Positions 1 to 6,061 of a stretch of DNA of 14,527 nucleotides are shown piece by piece. This DNA is from Rickettsia endosymbiont of Bryobia graminum (GTDB taxonomy: Bacteria > Pseudomonadota > Alphaproteobacteria > Rickettsiales > Rickettsiaceae). The position numbers were made by a program, and so were the translations under genes. The notes under the pieces are model-generated. The model was not told where the DNA came from, searched no databases, and worked only from the letters and a program-made list of their open reading frames with translations. The stretch is from contig JAJIYR010000066.1 in the NCBI GenBank assembly GCA_020881085.1, positions 1 through 14,527 of the forward strand, written 5' to 3'. Position 1 is the first letter of the stretch; each line of letters begins with the position of its first letter.

Positions 1-1
1 T

Positions 2-106
2 GAACAATTTTCAGAAGCAATAAACAAATTTTTCAGCAACATCGGCAATTATAAAGATAGGTTACGTACCTTAATAAACGATAATTTCCAAACCTATTAC
101 CGTTAA
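2..106 (+). pseudogene. C-terminal end of IS630-like transposase, cut by window edge
   Basis: An open frame enters from the left edge and ends at TAA (104-106), giving 34 residues that begin EQFSEAINKFF and end LINDNFQTYYR. The pattern of an aromatic/FF pair, a short helix, then L-R-x-L-I-x-D-N-F-Q is how many IS630-family DDE transposases finish. It is the only coding sequence here on the plus strand, which fits a mobile element. The DDE catalytic residues would lie outside the window, so I cannot tell whether the gene is intact; it is listed as a fragment only because it is incomplete here. The family call rests on a short tail and is moderate. Confidence 0.6.
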
Positions 107-196
107 CCATTTCTCCAACTCTTCAAGTTAATTCAGTATATTATAAATAATGTATAAATTTTTTAGGTAAAAAATTATAAAAGTCTTGAATGTATT
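107..196. other. Spacer between IS630-like fragment and tRNA-Met
   Basis: This is a 90-bp AT-rich spacer. It contains an A/T-only inverted repeat at 157-176 (8-bp arms, AGGT loop) that would form a weak hairpin just downstream of the tRNA in the minus direction. It could help end tRNA transcription or be part of the IS end. I could not identify an IS terminal inverted repeat or the TA target duplication expected for IS630. Confidence 0.4.
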
Positions 197-273
197 TGGT
201 AGCGAGGGAGGGACTTGAACCCCCGACCTGTGGATTATGATTCCAACGCTCTAACCAGCTGAGCTACCCCGCC
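197..273 (-). tRNA. tRNA-Met (CAT anticodon), elongator type
   Basis: The reverse complement folds as a full cloverleaf of 77 nt including an encoded CCA end (197-199). The acceptor stem begins GGCGGGG, the D-arm is GCTC/GAGC, the anticodon loop reads ATCATAA with CAT as anticodon, and the T-arm has GGTTCAAGTCC. The first acceptor pair is a G-U and the top of the anticodon stem has a T-C mismatch. The initiator-type C1-A72 mismatch is absent, so this is not tRNA-fMet. A CAT anticodon could also belong to tRNA-Ile2 (lysidine-modified), but the overall sequence resembles alphaproteobacterial elongator Met tRNA. It lies 68 bp downstream of rpsI on the same strand. Confidence 0.85.
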
Positions 274-302
274 ATTAAGTTGTAGTATAAAGATATAAAG
301 AG

Positions 303-323
303 AGGACTATTATTAATAGTCCT
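303..323 (-). terminator. Hairpin between rpsI and tRNA-Met
   Basis: A perfect 9-bp inverted repeat (AGGACTATT / AATAGTCCT, 3-nt loop) lies 18 bp beyond the rpsI stop. In the minus direction it is followed by a pyrimidine-rich CTCTTTATATCTTT rather than a pure T run. It probably ends or attenuates the rplM-rpsI transcript, or marks an RNA-processing site ahead of the tRNA. Confidence 0.55.
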
Positions 324-341
324 ACCCCAAATAAGATATAA

Positions 342-803
342 TTAACGTTTAGAGAATTGAGTACTCTTACGGGCTTTATGCTTACCGAATTTTTTACGTT
401 CAACAGATCTTGAATCTCTTGTTAAAAAACCACCTTTATGTAAAGTATCGTGAAGTTCTGGATCCATCTTATCAAGAGCTCTAGCTATTCCTAAAATTAT
501 AGCTCCTACTTGTCCTGATTTTCCACCCCCTCTAACAGTACAAATAACATTATATTGCTCAGAAGTTTTTGTAGCAACAAAGGGCTTTAATAAAGATTTT
601 GAAAGAGCTTCACTACTAAAATACTTATCTACACTCATTTTATTAACAGTGGTTATACCTTGTCCACTTTCTATCCATACTCTAGCAACAGCACTTTTTC
701 TTCTACCAGTACCATAAGTTCTAATAGTATTATTTTTTATTACTTTACTTGGTGCAGCAATTTCGCTTTTAGCTTTTTCGCTTTGAATCTTTAACTTTGT
801 CAT
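342..803 (-). CDS. rpsI: 30S ribosomal protein S9
   Basis: This is a component of the small ribosomal subunit; the basic C-terminal tail of S9 reaches the P-site tRNA. The protein has 153 residues. After a divergent N-terminal extension of about 28 residues comes the family opening [13 protein letters not shown], then VRGGGKSGQ near the middle, and the classic end with [18 protein letters not shown] and a terminal KR. The length fits S9 with the extended N terminus seen in alphaproteobacteria. The ATG start lies 6 bp after the rplM stop, with no strong Shine-Dalgarno, which suggests translational coupling to rplM. The rplM-rpsI pair is one of the most conserved bacterial operons. Confidence 0.97.
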   Translation of the reverse strand: MTKLKIQSEKAKSEIAAPSKVIKNNTIRTYGTGRRKSAVARVWIESGQGITTVNKMSVDKYFSSEALSKSLLKPFVATKTSEQYNVICTVRGGGKSGQVGAIILGIARALDKMDPELHDTLHKGGFLTRDSRSVERKKFGKHKARKSTQFSKR

Positions 804-809
804 AATTCA

Positions 810-1277
810 CTATTTTTTATTTTTAATGTTCTTGCTTGCAAAATCATATAATTCTGGTTGCTGAGCTTGATGAGGATGTTCATCTCCTGCATAAATATAT
901 AGATTTCCCATTTGCTTTGCGCCTAAAACATTTCTAGTAATCATTCTTTTTACAGCAAGTTTTACAACACGTTCTGGATGCTTACCAGATAATATTTTTC
1001 CGGCTGTAGTATCTTTTATCCCACCTGGAAAACCAGTATGGCGATAATATATCTTACCATCTTTAAGCGCAGATTTATTTCCTGTTAAATAAATATGTTT
1101 AGCATTAGTTATTATTACACAATCCCCACAATCTAAATGAGGAGTGAAAGTAGGTTTATGTTTCCCACGTAAGATTTTTGCTACTTCACTGGCAAGTCTA
1201 CCTAATACCAAATCTTGAGCATTTATGATCCACCATTTTTTCTTAATTTCTGATGGTTTTGCGGAATAAGTTTTCAC
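810..1277 (-). CDS. rplM: 50S ribosomal protein L13 (GTG start)
   Basis: This is an early-assembling protein of the large ribosomal subunit. Family signatures are the [16 protein letters not shown] opening, [16 protein letters not shown], the HTGFPGG loop and RMITRNVLG. The frame also has an upstream TTG at 1283, but I place the start at GTG 1277: it gives [11 protein letters not shown], which is how I recall rickettsial and other alphaproteobacterial L13 proteins beginning, and yields 155 residues. No clear Shine-Dalgarno separates the two options, so the exact start is inferred. It heads the rplM-rpsI operon, with a TTGACA-type promoter candidate about 100 bp upstream. In E. coli L13 represses its own operon, but no equivalent leader structure can be proven here. 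Confidence 0.95.
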   Translation of the reverse strand: MKTYSAKPSEIKKKWWIINAQDLVLGRLASEVAKILRGKHKPTFTPHLDCGDCVIITNAKHIYLTGNKSALKDGKIYYRHTGFPGGIKDTTAGKILSGKHPERVVKLAVKRMITRNVLGAKQMGNLYIYAGDEHPHQAQQPELYDFASKNIKNKK

Positions 1278-1340
1278 GTTCAATATCTTTATTAATTACA
1301 ATTTTTGATTAAAGAAGCATCTTATAAATATTAGTGAACC

Positions 1341-1373
1341 TATAATCTAATTATGCTAATTTATTAGACTATA
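1341..1373 (-). repeat. Imperfect hairpin in the rplM leader
   Basis: Eleven-base arms at 1341-1351 and 1363-1373 pair at 10 of 11 positions around an 11-nt loop. The hairpin overlaps the predicted transcription start region of rplM. It is A/T-rich and may be incidental, but it is the only clear structure in the leader. Confidence 0.3.
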
Positions 1374-1374
1374 C

Positions 1375-1404
1375 TTAATAGCATTATACCCAGTAACTTG
1401 TCAA
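1375..1404 (-). promoter_or_regulatory. Candidate sigma70-type promoter for rplM-rpsI
   Basis: In the minus direction a perfect TTGACA (1399-1404) is followed after 18 bp by TATTAA (1375-1380). A perfect TATAAT also lies between them (1383-1388), but only 10 bp from the TTGACA, too close to pair with it. The transcript would have an untranslated leader of roughly 90 nt. No other gene reads from this site, so it most likely serves rplM-rpsI. Confidence 0.5.
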
Positions 1405-1469
1405 GATAAATGTAAAATTATGTTTGATAGTTAACTTTGGTAAAAAAATTTGCTGATTAGTATAGTTAC

Positions 1470-1492
1470 CTTATGAATTACTGATTCATAAG
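1470..1492 (-). terminator. Hairpin spanning the bamB stop codon
   Basis: A perfect 9-bp inverted repeat (CTTATGAAT / ATTCATAAG, 5-nt loop) includes the bamB stop codon at 1478-1480. A run of seven T on the minus strand lies about 20 nt further downstream (1442-1448), too far for a textbook intrinsic terminator. It may end the bamB transcript weakly or protect its 3' end. Confidence 0.35.
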
Positions 1493-2710
1493 AATAATTT
1501 TTCTATCAGTAACAAAATACATTAAATTACTATTAATATTCCCATAAAATTCAATATTTTTAGTAATTTTAATAATTTGTGGCTGCTGATTTAAACTGTC
1601 ATGACTATTTGATAGGAAACTATATAATTCACCTTTATTAGATATTATATTTAAACTCCAGCCATTATTATTTTTAGCGATTATTGGAGCTAAAAATGAA
1701 GAAGCCTTTGTTTTTTTTGCATTTGAAGCATTTAAATCTTGAGCAAACTTAATTTTTCCTGAGGAAGTACTCAATGCTGCTACTTGACCAGCATTATTTG
1801 TTACAAATAAATTGTTGCCTGATAATGACATTGATTGTATATCTTCGGCTTTGATTTGCCATGCTATTTTGCCATCTACCATATTTATTTTCATTATTTT
1901 GCCGTCACTGTTAGCTAAATATATATAATGATCATGGATTATAGGTTTACATAACATAGCAGTAGTTTCAAAATTTGGTAATCCAATTTCTTGTGGGCTA
2001 TCTGCCGTATCAATCCCCCATACAACTTGCCCCTTACGATCTAAAGCAATAATCTGTCCAGAGCTATAATTTGCTAGTATATGACCGTTATATACTATTG
2101 GATCAGCATGATAACTGGATAATAATGTTTCTGGCATACCTTCATGTTGCCAAATAAAATCTAGTTTATCAATATTAACTGCTAATATCTGATTACTCAC
2201 AGTCTGTATCACAATATTATGACTATCAATTAATACAGGTTTTGTTCTAATAATATCAGGAAGTTCTTTTCTAATTATTTCATGACCAGATTTACTATCC
2301 AAGATTACTAGGAATCTTGAGCCATGTGTTACGTATAATTTTTCATTATGATATAGGATTCCACCACCTACATAATGGTCATCTGATTTATTACCAATAT
2401 TATATGACCAAATAATAGTTTTAGTATTATTTGAAAAAGCACTAACATTTCCTTTAATATCAATTGTATAAATGATATCATTATAAAATACAGGTTCAGA
2501 TATAATTTGGTTTTTAGCAATAGTATATTCTTTACCATTAAGCATAGAGGGGTTAAAGTTATTTATAGCAGAATCTATTTTAAGAGATTCATTAGTTTCG
2601 ACTAATAATTTAGGAGTTAATTCCGTAATATTCTTAGATTTCTTGGATACAAGATCACATGAAGCTAAAAGAAAAGGTAATGTAAAAATAACAAAAAGTT
2701 GTTTTCTCAT
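1478..2710 (-). CDS. bamB: BamB-like outer-membrane assembly lipoprotein (PQQ beta-propeller)
   Basis: BamB is the beta-propeller lipoprotein of the BAM complex, which inserts beta-barrel proteins into the outer membrane. The 410-residue protein starts with a lipoprotein signal peptide ending in LASC, with Cys18 as the lipidation site. The rest contains repeated PQQ-type blades, recognisable by hydrophobic strands followed by G-x-I/V-W/F: near residues 90-105 (NTKTIIWSYN), 136-150, 178-192, 226-235 (GQVVWGID), 277-288 (GKIAWQIKA) and 309-325. Length and architecture match BamB. It is preceded on the same strand by a YfgM-like gene, the usual BamB neighbour, which supports the call. The residue after the lipidated Cys is Asp, which in E. 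coli would hold a lipoprotein in the inner membrane. The ATG has no obvious Shine-Dalgarno. Confidence 0.85.
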   Translation of the reverse strand: MRKQLFVIFTLPFLLASCDLVSKKSKNITELTPKLLVETNESLKIDSAINNFNPSMLNGKEYTIAKNQIISEPVFYNDIIYTIDIKGNVSAFSNNTKTIIWSYNIGNKSDDHYVGGGILYHNEKLYVTHGSRFLVILDSKSGHEIIRKELPDIIRTKPVLIDSHNIVIQTVSNQILAVNIDKLDFIWQHEGMPETLLSSYHADPIVYNGHILANYSSGQIIALDRKGQVVWGIDTADSPQEIGLPNFETTAMLCKPIIHDHYIYLANSDGKIMKINMVDGKIAWQIKAEDIQSMSLSGNNLFVTNNAGQVAALSTSSGKIKFAQDLNASNAKKTKASSFLAPIIAKNNNGWSLNIISNKGELYSFLSNSHDSLNQQPQIIKITKNIEFYGNINSNLMYFVTDRKIILMNQ

Positions 2711-2745
2711 AAGTTAATGCTTTGTTGAAGTTATTATAGTTTAAA

Positions 2746-2765
2746 GCCAATTGATATCAATTGGC
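2746..2765. repeat. 20-bp perfect palindrome upstream of bamB
   Basis: The sequence GCCAATTGATATCAATTGGC reads identically on both strands. It starts 36 bp upstream of the bamB start codon. A perfect dyad with no loop suits a dimeric DNA-binding protein site as well as an RNA hairpin. Confidence 0.6.
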
Positions 2766-2777
2766 ACATTGTTATTT

Positions 2778-2794
2778 GCCTATTAGATATAGGC
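2778..2794. repeat. Stem-loop in the yfgM-bamB spacer
   Basis: GCCTAT and ATAGGC form perfect 6-bp arms around a 5-nt loop. This is the middle of three inverted repeats packed into the 142-bp spacer between the YfgM-like gene and bamB. Confidence 0.5.
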
Positions 2795-2806
2795 TTTGTT
2801 TCTTAC

Positions 2807-2840
2807 TCCTAGTTTCAAATTTATCTAAACTAAACTAGGA
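2807..2840. repeat. Stem-loop just after the YfgM-like gene
   Basis: Nine-base perfect arms (TCCTAGTTT / AAACTAGGA) flank a 16-nt loop, starting 12 bp beyond the stop of the YfgM-like gene. A T6 run (2841-2846) follows on the plus strand, whereas for the minus-strand genes it reads as A6 before the stem. It is therefore not a good terminator for the upstream gene. Confidence 0.5.
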
Positions 2841-2852
2841 TTTTTTAAATAT

Positions 2853-3503
2853 TTATATATTTGAAAGTAAGGCTTTAGCTTGCTCCTTTACTATTGAGCT
2901 AATATTCTCTAGAGTAATTAAATTATTAAGAATCTTTGACGCTAAATCTTTTGAACCTGTTTTAATATACCACATTCCCCTTATAAGGTTTGCTGTACCA
3001 TAGAAAGGTTTATTTTCATTATCAAAATAATTTAAGAATTCTTCTATCTCTTTAACATTTATATTAGATAAATCTGATTTGTCTATAGTTAAGGTTAACC
3101 AAACCAAACGGGCGTAAGAAGTTGTTAATTCACTATAATTTTTATTAGCAATCATTGCTTTTAATAATTCAGTAGCTTTTGAAATATTATTTTGTTTTAT
3201 TTCAATACTAAATTGTTCTATAGAAGCTAATTCCCCAATTCTGTTATTACTACTTTCAACTAAATTCTCTAAAGACTTAATAGTTAAATCTTTATCGTCA
3301 TTTATTAGAGCAATGGATTTTACTAATATATCTCCAGTTTGTTGATTATTCCTTACCTTTTTATCTTCTTGCCAGTTGTATATCAGCATTAGTAATATAG
3401 TGATTATTGTTGATATAATTGCTATAGGCAAAAATTTCTTAAAATAATATAGTTTTTTTGCTTCATTTTCATCATTTAAAACCTCATCTAGAATATCAGT
3501 CAT
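2853..3503 (-). CDS. YfgM-like single-pass membrane protein with TPR-like domain
   Basis: YfgM-type proteins are inner-membrane proteins with a periplasmic TPR-like domain; E. coli YfgM associates with the SecYEG translocon and periplasmic chaperones. This 216-residue protein has a short acidic cytoplasmic N terminus (DILDEVLNDENEAKK), one membrane span at about residues 24-43, then an all-helical domain. The N-terminal layout of acidic segment, basic anchor, span, and W-x-x-x-x-K-K matches the family, and a bamB-like gene follows. Sequence conservation in the helical part is low, so the function is inferred from architecture and context. The ATG overlaps the cpoB stop by 4 bp (ATGA), and its Shine-Dalgarno (AAGG) lies inside the end of cpoB, indicating translational coupling. 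Confidence 0.75.
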   Translation of the reverse strand: MTDILDEVLNDENEAKKLYYFKKFLPIAIISTIITILLMLIYNWQEDKKVRNNQQTGDILVKSIALINDDKDLTIKSLENLVESSNNRIGELASIEQFSIEIKQNNISKATELLKAMIANKNYSELTTSYARLVWLTLTIDKSDLSNINVKEIEEFLNYFDNENKPFYGTANLIRGMWYIKTGSKDLASKILNNLITLENISSIVKEQAKALLSNI

Positions 3504-4243
3504 TTTTTACCTTGTTTATTACAGCCATATTTAATTTCAGCATCCGCAGCTCTCTTTTTAGATGCACTTGCTCTATTAGGAAACTCTGTTTCTAGCTTAC
3601 TAAGAATTGAGCATGCTTCTTTGTTTTTCTTAAGCTCTCCAAGAGATAAAGCTGATTTAAGTAATGAATCGGAAGCTTTATCTCCTTTAGGTGATTGCTT
3701 ATAACCTTTTAAGTAATTTATAGCAGCTTTGTCGAACATTTTATTTTGATAGAAAATATCTCCGTACCAGAAATAAGCATTACTAACTAAAGGGCTATTA
3801 GGATATTTTTTAAGAAATTCTGCAAATTTTTCTTCAGCATCAGATAAGTTTTTATCTTTCAGGGATGCTAAAGCCAGATCGTATAGATGTTTATCAGTTG
3901 TTACATTTTTATTAGAAGTAGCAGGGTTTTTATTTGCTACTTCATCAATGACACCAAATATATCTGGGTCATTTGAATTATTATCAGCTTTTTTGACTGC
4001 TCCTGGTTTATTGTTGATAGTAAATTCCTCTTGTACCGCTGAATTGACAACTTTTTCTAACTTTGCAATATTATGCTCGGCTATTTCAATTCTATTTAAA
4101 AGTTGTTGATTCGCCTTCTCTAGATGTTCTAGCCTATCATCATTATCAGCTAAGGCAAGTTGTATAGGTTTACTACGTATTTGTTCTTCAGCTAAAGCTT
4201 GGAACGAAAAAATAAGAGATAATAAGATATATATAGTTCTCAT
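3500..4243 (-). CDS. cpoB: CpoB/YbgF-like periplasmic TPR protein
   Basis: CpoB (YbgF) works with the Tol-Pal system to coordinate outer-membrane constriction with peptidoglycan synthesis at division. The 247-residue protein has an N-terminal signal peptide (cleavage likely after residue 18, LSLIFSFQALA). A coiled coil follows at about 36-70 (RLEHLEKANQQLLNRIEIAEHN...), then a polar linker, and a C-terminal TPR domain at about 120-240. That domain carries the family hallmarks: YDLALASLKDKNLSDAEEKF, FLKKYPNSPLVSNAYFWYGD and a repeat of that pattern. The signal, coiled coil, linker and TPR order is diagnostic. No tol or pal genes are in the window; here it is coupled to a YfgM-like gene and bamB. 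The ATG lacks a clear Shine-Dalgarno, and a TATACT box at 4280-4285 could be its -10 element, without a convincing -35. Confidence 0.88.
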   Translation of the reverse strand: MRTIYILLSLIFSFQALAEEQIRSKPIQLALADNDDRLEHLEKANQQLLNRIEIAEHNIAKLEKVVNSAVQEEFTINNKPGAVKKADNNSNDPDIFGVIDEVANKNPATSNKNVTTDKHLYDLALASLKDKNLSDAEEKFAEFLKKYPNSPLVSNAYFWYGDIFYQNKMFDKAAINYLKGYKQSPKGDKASDSLLKSALSLGELKKNKEACSILSKLETEFPNRASASKKRAADAEIKYGCNKQGKK

Positions 4244-4317
4244 AAATTAATTTTATAAAGATTTTTTTTAAATCACTTAAGTATACTGTAAAAATTATAG
4301 TAATCTACAAATTAACA

Positions 4318-5814
4318 CTATATGGATGAATTTTTATCATAAGGAAAACTAATAGTCACAGTTGTCCCATGCCCTAGTTTACTTTCAATAGAGAATTTTC
4401 CTGACATTAATTCCACTAATTTTCGAGTAAGAGGTAATCCAAGACCAGTTCCTTCATATTTTCTAGTATCTGCACTATCAATTTGACCAAAGGTTGATAA
4501 TATTTTTGGAATATCTTTTTCATCTATCCCTATGCCAGTATCTATAACTTGTATATAGATTAAACCTTCTAATTCGTGTTTCTTTGCTATAATTGTTACT
4601 GAACCTAATTCTTTTGTGAACTTTACAGCATTGGATAATAGGTTTAAAAGTACTTGTTTAAGTCTTTTAGGGTCAGCATTCAAAACAATATGATCTTTTG
4701 GTAATTTCTCAATTAAATTTACTTTTGCTTTATCTGCTCTTGGTTTTACCAACCTTAGGCTTGAAGTAATTAATTTATTTAAATCCATTTCTATCGGTAC
4801 TACCGTTAATTTATTAGCAGATGCTTTTGATAAATCTAATATATCATTAATTATACCAAGTAAATGTTTACCCGCATTATTAATATCCTTTATATAAGTT
4901 TCATGTTCTTTATTGTATCCGTCAGATATCATAATTTCTGAGAAGCCTATAATAGCATTCAAAGGAGTACGTAACTCATGACTAACATTAGCAAAAAATT
5001 TAGTATGAGCAGAACTTTCATTCCTTACTTTAATTACTGCTTCTTCTAGTTCCCTGTTAACTTCTAGTTGTTTGTCTATAATTTTTTGAGCATAACTTGC
5101 ATTATTCATAACTATTGCTAATAAAATTACTAAGATAATAGCAAAAGTGAGTAATACTTTTTTTTCAAGGTTTAAGATATTTGACCACACTTTAGTGATG
5201 TCGGTATTAATTTCTAATACACCATCAACAGGATATTGGTATAGATTAAGATCTATTATTGGTATATAGCTTGTTATAAAAGATCTTCGTTCTGTTATAT
5301 TTGAATCAGCATTTTGAAACAGAGCTTTGGGCATTAATACATGAGTAGTATAACCAGAAAAAGCTTTATTAAATGCTTGATCTGCGGGTAATCCTTTTAA
5401 AAAATAATTATCAATTTTACTAATAATTTTCTGATATAAATTATCATCAGGAAAATTTTTGCAGCTTGTTATTCTAACTGGCGAGCTAGTTATAATCTTA
5501 TTTCCTTTTAAGTCATATAAAGAGATATTAGTATCAAGGTTTACAAAAGAATTGATAGTAGTACGAGCAAATTTAATAAAATCTGCATCTTGTAGTAAAT
5601 TAATATAACCAAATTCATGTATTTTCTTTACAGCTTCTCTGTTTCTATTCCAAATATTCTTAGTGTAAATATCAGCTATTTTAAGGTTATCTTCTCCAAC
5701 TTGTCTTAAAATCATTTCTTCAACAATAAAGTAACGATAAAAAATCATATTAACAATAATGTTAACAAATAAACCAATAAACGCTAGTCTAACGATGTAT
5801 TTGTTTTGAATCAT
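4318..5814 (-). CDS. Membrane sensor histidine kinase (HisKA + HATPase_c), orphan
   Basis: This is the sensor half of a two-component system, autophosphorylating on a conserved His. The 498-residue protein has a membrane span at about 7-28, an extracytoplasmic sensor region of about 190 residues, and a second span at about 219-236. A helical linker (about 240-270, coiled-coil-like with no recognisable HAMP) follows, then a HisKA domain with the H box NVSHELRTPLNAIIGFSE (phospho-acceptor His279). The ATPase domain has an N box (NLLSNAVKF, 391-399), G1 (DTGIGI, 425-430), an F box (FGQID, 442-446) and G2 (GTGLGL, 455-460). All catalytic motifs look intact, and no receiver domain is fused. The kinase core resembles the PleC/DivJ/BarA type common in alphaproteobacteria, but the sensor region is not one I recognise. 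No response regulator is encoded nearby, so its partner must act from elsewhere. Confidence 0.92.
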   Translation of the reverse strand: MIQNKYIVRLAFIGLFVNIIVNMIFYRYFIVEEMILRQVGEDNLKIADIYTKNIWNRNREAVKKIHEFGYINLLQDADFIKFARTTINSFVNLDTNISLYDLKGNKIITSSPVRITSCKNFPDDNLYQKIISKIDNYFLKGLPADQAFNKAFSGYTTHVLMPKALFQNADSNITERRSFITSYIPIIDLNLYQYPVDGVLEINTDITKVWSNILNLEKKVLLTFAIILVILLAIVMNNASYAQKIIDKQLEVNRELEEAVIKVRNESSAHTKFFANVSHELRTPLNAIIGFSEIMISDGYNKEHETYIKDINNAGKHLLGIINDILDLSKASANKLTVVPIEMDLNKLITSSLRLVKPRADKAKVNLIEKLPKDHIVLNADPKRLKQVLLNLLSNAVKFTKELGSVTIIAKKHELEGLIYIQVIDTGIGIDEKDIPKILSTFGQIDSADTRKYEGTGLGLPLTRKLVELMSGKFSIESKLGHGTTVTISFPYDKNSSI

Positions 5815-5885
5815 TAAATTTACACATGTGATAGTTTATTAATAAATGGGCCCCTTATTGTAGTATTTATGCCCTTGTTAAAATA

Positions 5886-6020
5886 TGTCATGGCGAGCTA
5901 CATTTATGTGGCATGATCATCTAGTTTTTACTTACATGTAATCTCAAACTTATTTCCGGATCTATAAGATGTTGAAATAAGCTGCACAAGACGTTATTAC
6001 TATTTCTGAATCGTTATTAC
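5886..6020 (+). repeat. Diverged intergenic palindromic repeat, copy A
   Basis: This is one of two related sequences in the window; the other is at 10145-10288. Shared landmarks in the same order are TGTCATGGCGAG, then GTGGC-ATC-AGTTTTTAC, then an internal palindrome, here arms ACTTATTTC and GAAATAAGC around ATCTATAAGATGTT. A TTATTA..TTTCTG tail follows. The TCAT-GCGAG...GTGG-ATC-AG and palindrome layout is typical of short intergenic repeats scattered in Rickettsia-like genomes. It occupies most of the 247-bp spacer between ctpA and the histidine kinase gene; I see nothing else in that spacer. Confidence 0.65.
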
Positions 6021-6061
6021 ATAACTTCTTTAAGCAACAAGAGTAAACATGCTCACCTATA

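Noticed and set aside
197..273. tRNA-Ile2 (lysidine, CAT) or initiator tRNA-fMet
   Set aside because: The G1-U72 pair excludes the initiator type, and the overall sequence is closer to alphaproteobacterial elongator Met; Ile2 is not fully excluded without a model search.
2841..2846. Plus-strand intrinsic terminator from the 2807-2840 stem plus T6
   Set aside because: No plus-strand gene leads into it, and the 16-nt loop is large; it is kept only as an inverted repeat.
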